From assembly GCA_016192705.1 (NCBI GenBank), contig JACPTQ010000078.1, forward strand, positions 1-50,164: 50,164 nucleotides of DNA, in the 5' to 3' direction. The DNA comes from Deltaproteobacteria bacterium. GTDB lineage: Bacteria; Myxococcota; JACPTQ01. Shown here piece by piece: positions 8,914-17,236 of the stretch. Below the pieces are notes generated by a model, which made no database searches, was not told where the DNA came from, and saw only the letters and a program-made list of their open reading frames with translations. Every line of letters starts with the position of its first letter. The stretch's first letter is position 1. Both the position numbers and the translations under genes were made by a program.

Positions 8914-10073
8914 TCGCCCATCAACTTCTCAAAGAAGCCCTTTTTTTTCTCCTTGGTCTCTTTGGGTTCCTTCGTGTCCTTTACGTCTCGGCCCTTGAAC
9001 GTCGTCCCGAGAGCCTCGAACAACTCGCGCTGCTTCTCGGTCAGCTTCGCCGGAATCTCGACCGTCACGTGCGCGACAACATCGCCCGCGGGTCGCCCGC
9101 GCACCGCCGGCACGCCTTTCCCCACGAGCCGCACCGTCTGTCCCGACTGCGTCCCCGCTGGAAGCCGCACCGCTTCCGGCCCATCGAGCGTCGGCACGTC
9201 GACCTCCGCACCCAGCGCGGCCTCCGCGACGTTGACCTTCACCTCGCAGTGCAGGTCGTCGTCGTGACGCTCAAAAACCTTGTGGCGCTTCACGTCGAAC
9301 TGCAAATACAAATCGCCCGGCGGCCCGCCGTTTTCGCCGAGATCGCCCTTCCCTTCGAGGCGCAGTTGAACGTCGTTTGATACGCCCGCGGGAATCGTGA
9401 CGGTGAGCTTGTCCTCTTCGGCGCGCTTCCCCGTCCCACGGCACGTCGCGCAACGATCCCGCAGCACCTCGCCCGCACCGCCACACGTTCCGCACGTTGT
9501 CGAAATAATGAACGGCCCGCCGCCCCGCACAACCTGCCCCTCGCCCCGACACGTTGGGCAGGTCGCCGTCCCATTTTTCGACCCCTTGCCACCACACGCG
9601 TCGCACGGCACATGGCGCGGCACGCGAATCTCCTTCTTCGCCCCGCGCACCGCCTCCTCGAACGTGAGCGCCATCCGAAACCCGATGTCTTCCCCCGCGC
9701 GCGGCCGGTGTCGTCCGCGCCGCCCACCTGCGCCCGCGCCGCCTCGCCCGAAGCCGCCCATCCCGCCAAAAAAATCGCCGAAGATGTCGCCAAACCGCGC
9801 GAAAATGTCCTCGACGCCGCCGCCCGTAAACCCGTGAAACCCGCTCCCCTCAAGCCCCTCGTGCCCATATCGATCGTACGTCGCCCGCTTCTCCGCGTTC
9901 GACAATACCTCGAACGCCTCGCTCGCGACCTTAAACCGCGACTCAGCCGCCTTGTCGCCCGCGTTCCGGTCGGGGTGGTTTTCGAGCGCCTTTTTTCGGT
10001 ACGCCTTTTTTATCGTCTCGTCGTCGGCGTCGCGCCCAACGCCAAGCACTTCGTAGTAATCTGGTTTTGACAC
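8910..10073 (-). CDS. dnaJ: Chaperone DnaJ
   Basis: A 387-residue type I J-domain co-chaperone of DnaK. The J domain holds the HPD motif at residues 33-35. A Gly/Phe-rich linker spans about 75-130, and the zinc domain (about 156-214) has the four motifs [24 protein letters not shown] and CATCRGTG. The C-terminal substrate-binding and dimer region ends in a Lys/Glu-rich tail. The start is GTG at 10073. A good promoter lies just upstream, and the gene leads a - strand block with dprA and the DAG lipoprotein. Confidence 0.97.
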   Translation of the reverse strand: MSKPDYYEVLGVGRDADDETIKKAYRKKALENHPDRNAGDKAAESRFKVASEAFEVLSNAEKRATYDRYGHEGLEGSGFHGFTGGGVEDIFARFGDIFGDFFGGMGGFGRGGAGAGGRRGRHRPRAGEDIGFRMALTFEEAVRGAKKEIRVPRHVPCDACGGKGSKNGTATCPTCRGEGQVVRGGGPFIISTTCGTCGGAGEVLRDRCATCRGTGKRAEEDKLTVTIPAGVSNDVQLRLEGKGDLGENGGPPGDLYLQFDVKRHKVFERHDDDLHCEVKVNVAEAALGAEVDVPTLDGPEAVRLPAGTQSGQTVRLVGKGVPAVRGRPAGDVVAHVTVEIPAKLTEKQRELFEALGTTFKGRDVKDTKEPKETKEKKKGFFEKLMGE

Positions 10074-10094
10074 GATCGATGAATTCCCGCGTTC

Positions 10095-10123
10095 AACCTA
10101 AGCACTCGCCTGAAAGCTGTCAA
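10095..10123 (-). promoter_or_regulatory. Putative sigma70-type promoter of dnaJ
   Basis: On the - strand, TTGACA (10123-10118) is separated by 17 bases from TAGGTT (10100-10095). The predicted start point, near 10088, leaves a leader of about 15 bases before the dnaJ GTG. No CIRCE-like inverted repeat was seen, so heat control, if any, is not visible here. Confidence 0.5.
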
Positions 10124-10176
10124 GGAAATCGGTGCAGCACATTGCGCGAATTGCGCGGTTGTGCGATGGAAACACA

Positions 10177-11382
10177 GTGAGTCGCGTTGCCCATCTCGCC
10201 TTGTCAGCAGCCCTCGCGCACCTGGCCGCTTGCGCGACCGCAAGCTCGCCCCAACCTCCTCCTCGGCTCGCAGCGATCCGGCTCGAAGCGCTGAACATTC
10301 AGAAACTACTTAGCGAAACGCTCCAAACGAGCGGCATCCCCGGGATCGCCGCTGCCGTTGTGCGAAGCGAAGGCCCCGTGCGCGCGGCCGCCGTCGGCGT
10401 TCGCTCCACGAATGGAAAAGACCCCGTCCGCCTCGATGACCCATTCCACATCGGCTCCTGCACGAAGTCGATGACCGCGACCCTCATCGCCCTTCTTGTC
10501 GAAGAGGGGCGCCTCGCGTGGGACACGCCACTCGCCAAGCTTTTGCCAAGCATCGCGCCCGCGATGCGTGCCGTGTATCGCCACGTAACGATACAGGATC
10601 TTCTCACCCACGCGTCCGGCCTTCCGCCCGTCAAGCAGCCGACGGCCGACGAAATCGCGTTTCTCACCGGACTTCGCGGCTCGCCGCGCTCGCAACGTGA
10701 GGAGTTCGCCCGCTGGGTCCTCCAGCGCGCCCCCGTCTTCACGCCTGGAAAGGGCCACGCGTACTCGAACGCGGGCTACGCCTTACTCGCGCACATCGCG
10801 GAAGTCGCTACGAGCCGGAGCTACGAGGAGCTCATGCGCCAGCGCGTCTTTTCCCCGCTCGGCCTTCGCTGCTTCTTCGGTTGGCCCGCGACGCCCGAGC
10901 GACCTCACGCGCCGCACGGCCATTGGCGAAAGCAAGGGGCCTTCGTCCCTCTCGCGCTCGACGATCCGTACCGATTGCCGCCTGCCCTCGTGTCCGCGGG
11001 CGATGTGAGCTGTGCGATCGCGAGCTTCGCCGAGTTCGTGCGCGCCCACTTGAGGGCGTTGCGAAATCTCGAGGCGGCGCTCCCTTCAAGGGCGGTTCAG
11101 GCGCTGCACCGCGCGCGTCCACTCGCGAAAAAGATGCCGGCGAAGGTTGAGAATTACTTTGGAGAGACGGCGGGGATCGGCGGCGGATGGTACATCTTCA
11201 ATCGCAGCGAGAAGCGAACCGTGAGCTGGCACAACGGGAGCGCGGGAACCTTCTTCACGTGGATGCTCGTTCTCCCGCACGACGACGTCGCGATCGTCGT
11301 TGCAACGAACGCGGGCGGGAGCGAGCCGACAATTGCGCGGGTCGCCGCTCGAATCCTCGACCGTTTGATGGTGTCCCGCTAA
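10177..11382 (+). CDS. Serine beta-lactamase-fold lipoprotein (PF00144-like)
   Basis: A 401-residue predicted lipoprotein of the class C beta-lactamase/D-Ala-D-Ala peptidase-like serine hydrolase superfamily. The signal peptide ends at LAAC (C19). The catalytic SxxK is S94-C-T-K97, the second motif is Y196-S-N198 in HAYSNAGY, and the third is H352-N-G354 in place of KTG. HxG is common in esterase-like members, so a peptidase, amidase or esterase is as likely as a true lactamase. The GTG at 10177 is chosen because it begins the signal peptide; an upstream in-frame ATG at 10132 would spoil it. It is followed after 17 bases by an AlkB-like gene. Confidence 0.85.
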   Translation: MSRVAHLALSAALAHLAACATASSPQPPPRLAAIRLEALNIQKLLSETLQTSGIPGIAAAVVRSEGPVRAAAVGVRSTNGKDPVRLDDPFHIGSCTKSMTATLIALLVEEGRLAWDTPLAKLLPSIAPAMRAVYRHVTIQDLLTHASGLPPVKQPTADEIAFLTGLRGSPRSQREEFARWVLQRAPVFTPGKGHAYSNAGYALLAHIAEVATSRSYEELMRQRVFSPLGLRCFFGWPATPERPHAPHGHWRKQGAFVPLALDDPYRLPPALVSAGDVSCAIASFAEFVRAHLRALRNLEAALPSRAVQALHRARPLAKKMPAKVENYFGETAGIGGGWYIFNRSEKRTVSWHNGSAGTFFTWMLVLPHDDVAIVVATNAGGSEPTIARVAARILDRLMVSR

Positions 11383-11399
11383 TCGCCAGAACGCGATCG

Positions 11400-12275
11400 A
11401 TGCGAACACGCTTGATACGACCACTTCTGAATCACCGCGGTCCAAGACCACGGGCGGGCACACGAATCGCGGGGCTCTCTTATGACGGGCGCTTTGTCGG
11501 CGCCCACGATCGGCGCGAAATCCTCGAGGCCCTCGCGACGCTGCACCCGATCTGGGAGGAACGCTATGCGCCGCATCATCCACCGCCCGCTGGCGAACAA
11601 AACCGCAAGCTCCTTCGCCCCATCTACTGGCTCGGCGATTGGCAGTTCGCCTGCCTCGGTTACTACCGACCACCGCGCGCGACACGCGACTGCGCCGTTC
11701 GCGCCGAGCCGTTTCCACCTGTGCTCGCGCGCCTCGTTTCTGATATCGAATCGCGCACGCGCCGCCTCTTTGCCCCACGCGACATCCCGCGCGGATGGCA
11801 CTTGAACACCTGCCTCATCAACTATTACGGGAGCCGCATCGAAAACGGGAAACGAATCGACGTCGCCCGCGTCGGCGAGCACAAAGACTTTGAGCCCGGC
11901 CCCGTCGCGTCGGTGTCGCTCGGTGAGCGCGCGCTTTTTCAGTTTATCGCGAGCCGCAAAAAGGGCGAGCGCGACCGCGTCGTTCACGAAATGTGGCTCG
12001 ACGACGGGTCGCTCCAAATCTTCGGCGGCCCGCGGTGGAAGTCCGAGTTTTTTCATCGCGTGCAGCGCGTCGATCGGCGCGCGGGTGCGCACTTCGACAT
12101 CGCCGTCGACAACTTTGACGTTCGGCGCATCAACTTCACGTTTCGATTCGTGCCCGACGCCGACATCGTCGCGTTCGCGAAACTCGATGCTGCGGCGCGC
12201 GACGATGTGACGAGATACGTTACACAGCTCGCCGAGCACTCGGCGTTTTGGCGGGCCGCAGCCGAGCGACGATGA
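11400..12275 (+). CDS. AlkB-like Fe(II)/2-oxoglutarate dioxygenase
   Basis: A 291-residue cytoplasmic protein. NTCLINYYG and GEHKDFEPGPVASVSLGE reproduce the AlkB core, giving metal ligands H161-x-D163. The distal histidine is H219 in FFHRVQRV, and the 2-oxoglutarate clamp is the RxNxTxR motif at R243-N245-R249. AlkB enzymes oxidatively remove alkyl lesions from nucleic acid bases, and some act on RNA or proteins. The first 100 residues are an extension with no recognised motif. The ATG at 11400 lies 17 bases after the hydrolase stop, and the gene's stop overlaps the next ATG, so the three genes form an operon. No Ada-like regulator is nearby. Confidence 0.85.
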   Translation: MRTRLIRPLLNHRGPRPRAGTRIAGLSYDGRFVGAHDRREILEALATLHPIWEERYAPHHPPPAGEQNRKLLRPIYWLGDWQFACLGYYRPPRATRDCAVRAEPFPPVLARLVSDIESRTRRLFAPRDIPRGWHLNTCLINYYGSRIENGKRIDVARVGEHKDFEPGPVASVSLGERALFQFIASRKKGERDRVVHEMWLDDGSLQIFGGPRWKSEFFHRVQRVDRRAGAHFDIAVDNFDVRRINFTFRFVPDADIVAFAKLDAAARDDVTRYVTQLAEHSAFWRAAAERR

Positions 12276-13867
12276 CAGCGCGATTGAAAATAACGGCCGG
12301 ATGGTTGGCACTCGGAATCGCGTGCAAGAACGACCCGGTCGGGACAGCGCCGCCCGTCGACGCGGCGGCGACCGCGCGATGCAGCGGCGATGCAAGCGGA
12401 CCCGACTGTCTCTTTGACGTCGCAGCGATTTCAAACGACGCAACGCTCGGCCTCGCGCTCGATGGCCCCATCGCTGTGACGAGCGTCGCGGGCGTGATGG
12501 TTGCTGAAGTCCCGTTTCGCTTCGTCGGCGCACCGTGGCACAGCCAAGCCTGGTCGCACCGCGCAAGTCTTTTTCTCCCAGACCCGTATGGCGACGCGGG
12601 CTGGAACGCCGCAGCCGTTTACGCCGAGGTGAACGACGACGACGGCGGCGATCGCCCGACCGCGTTTGTTCTCGACCTCTTTGGGCGCGAGACCGCTGCC
12701 CGCACGCGCGTTCCGGTCGCGGTGTTCGCGAGCGCGCCCCCACGGCCGAGCGTCATTTCGACCGATGGCAGCGTCGAGAACGCCGCGGTGAAACTCGCGC
12801 ACCCGACCGTCGCCGGCTGCTTCGATGTCCCGCTCGATGAGAACCCCTGGAAAGATTGCGCCTGGTCGATTATCGATGCGACACTCGATTGGACCTGGAT
12901 CCCCTGGACCGCCATCGCCGCATCGTACCTGCGCACCCTGCACGCGCTCACTCGCCTCGACGCGACGTGGCGCGCCGCCGACGCAGGACTCGACATCGCG
13001 GTGTTCGCGCCGACCCGCTTCGCGACGGGCGGCTACTCAAAGCGCGGCATCGCCCAGTGGTACGTCGCCGCGATGGACGCGGGCGTCACGGCGATCTGGG
13101 TCGGATCGGGCGAATGGCTGAGCATCCAAACGATGTTCCAATCGATGATCGACGACTGGGGCGATGACGGCGGCCTTCGCGCGTCGTACGTCGCGTTTTA
13201 CGGTACCCCCCTCGGCGATCAATTCCGCGGTGTCGTCGACCCGATAAAATGGGCGTCGCGCCTCGCGGGCGTCGCGGTGACGCCGCTTCGCGGAAGCGAC
13301 GACGAAATCTGGCCGCAAAACCACCTCTCGACCTACGCGAGCGCGTTCCCGCGCCTCGTCGCACCCGGCTTCGTCGGCGATGCCATGCACGTGCAGCGCG
13401 AGAGCGGCGAATACATTCTGACGAGCGCCGAATCGGTCGGCTCGTGGCGCGGCGTCGTCGCGCGCTTACGCAGCGCGGATGCCGTGGCCCCATTTGTGGC
13501 TACGCTCGACGCATCGTTTGATCTCGCGGCGTCGCCCATTCGCGCAACGGCAACTGCCACGGGCGCCGACGCGGGCGCGCTCGTTCGCGTCTGGTGGGGC
13601 AGCGCGCTCGACTGCACGCCACCCATCGGCAACGTCTACGACACCTTCCCTGCCTGGGGACGCGACGACCGCGACATGCGCGATCTTTCGTGGACTTCGC
13701 TCACGATGGCAAAAGACGGCGGCGTCTATTTCACCGATCTTCCCGTCGGCCGCGACGCGCTCCCGCGCGACACGCAGCTCTTCATCGACCTTCTTGACAG
13801 CGACTCGTTCGCATCGACCATTCCCCTTCGCCTCAGTGACGCCGGCGTCGACCGCAGCTGCCCGTGA
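12272..13867 (+). CDS. PqaA-like (PhoPQ-activated) alpha/beta-hydrolase lipoprotein
   Basis: A 531-residue predicted lipoprotein with lipid cysteine C18 (LALGIAC). The central GGYSKRGIAQW, with S256 in the nucleophile-elbow position, and the following AAMDAGVTAIW are the signature of PhoPQ-activated pathogenicity-related proteins. So are the preceding segment with repeated tryptophans and the GSDDEIWPQNH segment. The family is thought to be alpha/beta hydrolases, but the substrate is unknown. The start is the ATG overlapping the AlkB-like stop (ATGA). The 3' end converges with the next gene, only 4 bases apart. Outer-membrane placement is inferred. Confidence 0.75.
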   Translation: MTARLKITAGWLALGIACKNDPVGTAPPVDAAATARCSGDASGPDCLFDVAAISNDATLGLALDGPIAVTSVAGVMVAEVPFRFVGAPWHSQAWSHRASLFLPDPYGDAGWNAAAVYAEVNDDDGGDRPTAFVLDLFGRETAARTRVPVAVFASAPPRPSVISTDGSVENAAVKLAHPTVAGCFDVPLDENPWKDCAWSIIDATLDWTWIPWTAIAASYLRTLHALTRLDATWRAADAGLDIAVFAPTRFATGGYSKRGIAQWYVAAMDAGVTAIWVGSGEWLSIQTMFQSMIDDWGDDGGLRASYVAFYGTPLGDQFRGVVDPIKWASRLAGVAVTPLRGSDDEIWPQNHLSTYASAFPRLVAPGFVGDAMHVQRESGEYILTSAESVGSWRGVVARLRSADAVAPFVATLDASFDLAASPIRATATATGADAGALVRVWWGSALDCTPPIGNVYDTFPAWGRDDRDMRDLSWTSLTMAKDGGVYFTDLPVGRDALPRDTQLFIDLLDSDSFASTIPLRLSDAGVDRSCP

Positions 13868-13871
13868 TAAG

Positions 13872-14534
13872 CTACTGCTGCGACGGTTTATCGATCCCTT
13901 GACGGACGACAACCTCAGGTTGCCCGTTCGCGCCGTTGCGAACGAAAAGCCCTTCGCTGTTCGCGTGTTCGGGCGTCTGGAGTCGCGGGTCCTTCGTCAG
14001 AACGTCGAGCGTCTCCTTGAGCGCCGGGTTCGACGTGCCCGTGCCGTCGCCACCGAACACAACGACGCGCGCGCCTTCACCAACCGACTTGAGCGCCGCC
14101 GTCAGCGTGCCCGCGATGTCGTCGGACCCCGACGCAAAGTGAAACACGTAAACGTTGTGGCAATCGTAAACGATGACGCCGATGCACGGCCCCGCGCCGA
14201 ACGTTCCCACGAGGGTTCCGTTAGGAATTTCCGAAACCGGAACCACCATGTGTTCGCCACCATTCACCGTAGACTGCTTCGACCACTCATCGATCCCAAC
14301 GCCTTTCGGCGTTACCGATTTCGTTCCTTCGAGAAGCTGCGACTTCGATGGCCCGTTCGCCGCCGCCGCTTCACGCCCATCACCCAACTTCGCGTTCTCC
14401 GCCTTCGTCCCGAGAGCCACCTCGCGCGAGGCAAGCAGATCGTCCGCGCCGTCCATCCCACACGCAACCACCGTAAGCACGAGCACCGCCGCCAAAACCT
14501 TCGAGACCGTTTTCGAATTCTTCTTGTTCAACAT
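13872..14534 (-). CDS. Lipoprotein with possible CNF1/CheD-like deamidase core
   Basis: A 220-residue predicted lipoprotein: basic N-terminus, hydrophobic core and lipobox VVAC with C25. A linker of about 70 residues follows, then one compact domain. That domain has GTFGAGPC with C117 and a histidine H132 in VYVFHFASG exactly 15 residues later, each on a predicted beta strand. A Gly-Cys/strand/His arrangement is typical of the CheD and CNF1 glutamine-deamidase superfamily, but the match is a pattern only. The ATG at 14534 has GGGAG upstream; earlier in-frame starts lack a signal peptide. It is divergent from the sulfatase-fold gene, with about 245 bases between that hold no other obvious feature. 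Confidence 0.65.
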   Translation of the reverse strand: MLNKKNSKTVSKVLAAVLVLTVVACGMDGADDLLASREVALGTKAENAKLGDGREAAAANGPSKSQLLEGTKSVTPKGVGIDEWSKQSTVNGGEHMVVPVSEIPNGTLVGTFGAGPCIGVIVYDCHNVYVFHFASGSDDIAGTLTAALKSVGEGARVVVFGGDGTGTSNPALKETLDVLTKDPRLQTPEHANSEGLFVRNGANGQPEVVVRQGIDKPSQQ

Positions 14535-14778
14535 TGTTTTCGTTTCTCCCGCCTTGACGTAAGAGCACGCGCGGTGCCAGCGAAAAACCGCAGTCGCCGC
14601 GGAATCTGAATCGCCGTTGCGTGTCGCTGTCACGGATGAACGCTCCATCATTCATCTGTAGGGGGCGGCCCACGTGACGCAGCAACGGAGTGGAGGTGGG
14701 ATGAAATCGTACTCGCGTCAAGGGGCGACGCCATCCAAAATCTGACATTTCCGCGACGAGTCCTTAATATTGAGGCTG

Positions 14779-16593
14779 ATGCGAAGCGACAACGCACAAC
14801 GACGCGTGCGCGCGAATCTCGGAAGCCGTGGGCGCTTTTGCGTTGCCGGTGTTGCCGCGGGCGTCGCAATGGGATGCGCTGAGGGGCTGCGGCTTCTTCT
14901 CATCGACGGCGGCGCGACATCGGTCGTTTCTGCGACGAGCCATCTTGCGCTGTCGGTCGGCCTTCTCGCGCTCGGCTCGTTGGTCGTGTGCTTCGCTCTG
15001 TCGTGGGTGGTTTCGCGGCTCTCGGCGCGCGTTTGGTACATTTTGGGATCGTTGGCGGTTATGGGTCTCGCGGTCGCAGAGGCGCTGCGGCCCGAGGAGT
15101 TTCGCCTTCCGTGGGGGCACATCCTTCTTGTGGTTCTTGGCGTCGGTATCTTCGTCGCAACAATCTCGTGGCCATGGCAACGGGTTCTTCCCGCGCTTCT
15201 ACCCGCCGCGGTCACGCTGTCGCTCGGCGCCGTCGTCTTCGGCGCTACGAGCGAGGAAGCGTGCGATCGATTCGAGGATCGGGGGCTCCTTACGGCGCCG
15301 CTCGTTTCGCTTGCGCGCCATGGGTTCGAGCGGTCGGCTGACACGTCCGCTCCCGCCTCCTCGCCCGCAGGGGATTTCAACGCCAAGGCGCCAAGCCGCA
15401 AAGACCCAAAGAAAGAAGTCTCTTCACTTGGCGTCTCCGCGCCCTTGCGTCAAATCTCTGCCACCCCTCGCGCGGTCATCCTCATCACAATCGACTCGCT
15501 TCGCGCGGACCACGTCGGCGCCTACGGATACCGCCGCAACACAACGCCCGCGATCGACCGCTTCGCAAAGTCCGCGCTCCGCTTTGAATCGGCGTACGCG
15601 CAAGCCCCGCACACGTGGCGTTCAATCCCGTCGCTCGTAACCGGCCGCTATCCGTCGCACGTCGCCATGTCACGCGCGCGGCCGCCTGTCGTCTACGAAA
15701 ACAACCCGATGCTCGGCGTCGAGCTCACGCGCCTCGGCGTCACGCCTGAAGCGGTCCTCACGCACTGGCTCTTCGATCCCAAGTACGGTCTCGCGCGCGG
15801 CTTCGCTCACTGGAATCTCGACGTCGCAACACGCAATCGCGCAAAAACCGCATCACAGCCGACCGCCGGCCGCGCCATCGACATCGCGCTTGCCCGCTTC
15901 GCTCGCTGGGAAACCGACGCCAACGCGCGACCACTCTTTCTCTGGGTCCACATCTACGATCCGCACGCCCACTGGATTCGCCACGCGGGCATTCGCTCCT
16001 TCGGCGACGAACCCAAAGACCTCTACGATCACGAAATCGCTTACAGCGACCACCACGTCGGCCGTCTCCTCGATCGCCTCCGCGCATCGCGCCAAGCTCG
16101 CGACATCGGCGTCATCATCACGAGCGACCACGGCGAAGGGCTCGGCGACGGTGACCACGGCGTTTGGTACCACGGCCAAGCGCTCTTCGATCACCAGATT
16201 CGCGTGCCACTTCTCATTGCGGGCCCCGGCGTCACGCCCGGCGTCGAATCACGCCCCGCAGGACTCATCGACCTTGCCCCAACGATCGTAAGCTGGTTTG
16301 GTGGCGCCCCGATCGCAGCGCACGAGGGCGTCGATCTCATCAGCCGCCGCGAGGCCCTCGGCGATCGTCGCCTTTACAGCGAACTTCTCACGGGCCCAAA
16401 TAGCGAGCCGATGCAAGCGGTCATCGACGGCCGCTGGAAGCTCATCCGCTGGTCGAAACTCGGCCGGGCGCGCCTCTACAACCTCGACGCCGATCCCCGC
16501 GAATGGCGCAACCGAGCGCGTCGCGACGCCGATGTTCACGCGCGCCTCGACGCCGCGCTTTCGGCCTTTAACGAAGCCGGTCAAGCGTATTAA
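14779..16593 (+). CDS. Membrane-anchored sulfatase/alkaline-phosphatase-superfamily protein
   Basis: A 604-residue protein with about five N-terminal transmembrane helices (to about residue 155), a linker, and a sulfatase-fold domain from about residue 230. Metal-site motifs are TIDSLRADHVGAYGY and IITSDHGEGLGDGDHG. The nucleophile segment aligns as T279-W-R-S-I-P-S-L-V-T-G, so threonine replaces the formylglycine Cys/Ser. This suggests a phospho- or lipid-headgroup transferase or hydrolase rather than a classical sulfatase. The linker (about residues 200-225) is encoded by a palindromic repeat. The ATG at 14779 is chosen because GAGG lies just upstream; TTG at 14770 is an alternative. Confidence 0.85.
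   Translation: MRSDNAQRRVRANLGSRGRFCVAGVAAGVAMGCAEGLRLLLIDGGATSVVSATSHLALSVGLLALGSLVVCFALSWVVSRLSARVWYILGSLAVMGLAVAEALRPEEFRLPWGHILLVVLGVGIFVATISWPWQRVLPALLPAAVTLSLGAVVFGATSEEACDRFEDRGLLTAPLVSLARHGFERSADTSAPASSPAGDFNAKAPSRKDPKKEVSSLGVSAPLRQISATPRAVILITIDSLRADHVGAYGYRRNTTPAIDRFAKSALRFESAYAQAPHTWRSIPSLVTGRYPSHVAMSRARPPVVYENNPMLGVELTRLGVTPEAVLTHWLFDPKYGLARGFAHWNLDVATRNRAKTASQPTAGRAIDIALARFARWETDANARPLFLWVHIYDPHAHWIRHAGIRSFGDEPKDLYDHEIAYSDHHVGRLLDRLRASRQARDIGVIITSDHGEGLGDGDHGVWYHGQALFDHQIRVPLLIAGPGVTPGVESRPAGLIDLAPTIVSWFGGAPIAAHEGVDLISRREALGDRRLYSELLTGPNSEPMQAVIDGRWKLIRWSKLGRARLYNLDADPREWRNRARRDADVHARLDAALSAFNEAGQAY
15380..15450. repeat. In-frame palindromic repeat inside the sulfatase-fold gene
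   Basis: The left half is rich in CGCCAAG and CGCAAAG words; the right half is rich in their complements, CTTGGCG and CCTTGCG. Together they form an imperfect inverted repeat of about 70 bases. It is translated as the Lys/Ser-rich linker between the membrane and catalytic domains. Confidence 0.5.
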
Positions 16594-16759
16594 GAGAAGA
16601 GAAACCACAGAGGCACTGAGTTCACAGAGTTCGGAGGAGTAAGAGATTTTCGTCATAAAAAAAGAAATGAACGAGTTTCTTCGACCGTCTGCGGTCCCCC
16701 AGTTTTTTTATTTCCTCCTCAGACCTCCTTACCTCTGCGTCTCTGTGGTTTCTCTTCTC
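16594..16759. repeat. 166 bp CACAGAG-type element with perfect 19 bp inverted ends
   Basis: GAGAAGAGAAACCACAGAG at 16594-16612 is perfectly inverted at 16741-16759. Inside the left end are further CACTGAG and CACAGAG words, and inside the right end CTCTGCG. The element begins directly at the stop codon of the sulfatase-fold gene. It contains the start codon and most of the signal peptide of the next gene. It encodes no transposase and looks like a MITE or other non-autonomous dispersed repeat. Confidence 0.75.
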
Positions 16760-17230
16760 CTTTCTTCATCTTCCTCCCTCGCCCAAGTCCCCATCCCCGG
16801 CGAGCTGTCGCTCTCACCACGGCTCGGCGCATCAGTCGGCATCGTCGGCGAGAAATCACTCTTCGCAATGGGCCTCGACGTCGAGACGTCAAAAACCGGT
16901 CCCCTCTATCTTTCGTTTCACTCCGACATCGCGTTTGCGAAAGACGCTTTTCGCTTCCTGGGCGGCGGCGGCGTCAAATACAAATTCGTCATCAAGCGCA
17001 AACCGATTGTTCCGTACGTCCGTGGCCTCATGACGATCGGTTTTTCCGTTGGCAAGAAAGGCTCCAACCTCGAAATGATTCCCCGCGCGGGCGGCGGCTT
17101 TCGCGTACACGCTTACGAAAAACTCGCATTCGGGATGGAGACGCTTTTCAGTTTCGGTGGACGCGTTGGCGCCGAAACAGGACCGTCCGTCGTCTTTGAC
17201 GCCGTCGCTTGCGCGGAGTTTATTTTTTGA
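16667..17230 (+). CDS. Small outer-membrane beta-barrel-like protein
   Basis: A 187-residue protein with an N-terminal signal peptide (cleavage expected after SLA at about residue 39). About ten alternating amphipathic strands follow, and it ends in Phe (FIF), as outer-membrane barrels do. Gly/Phe-rich strands such as FLGGGGVKYKFV and GLMTIGFSVG fit an 8-10-stranded barrel. The start codon and signal-peptide core lie within the CACAGAG-type element, so the secretion signal was probably gained from the repeat. It sits six bases before the next gene. Function unknown. Confidence 0.65.
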   Translation: MNEFLRPSAVPQFFYFLLRPPYLCVSVVSLLLSSSSSLAQVPIPGELSLSPRLGASVGIVGEKSLFAMGLDVETSKTGPLYLSFHSDIAFAKDAFRFLGGGGVKYKFVIKRKPIVPYVRGLMTIGFSVGKKGSNLEMIPRAGGGFRVHAYEKLAFGMETLFSFGGRVGAETGPSVVFDAVACAEFIF

Positions 17231-17236
17231 CGTGCG

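Noticed and set aside
11379-12743. A - strand frame covering the AlkB-like gene
   Set aside because: Arg-rich shadow; the + strand has complete AlkB metal and cofactor motifs.
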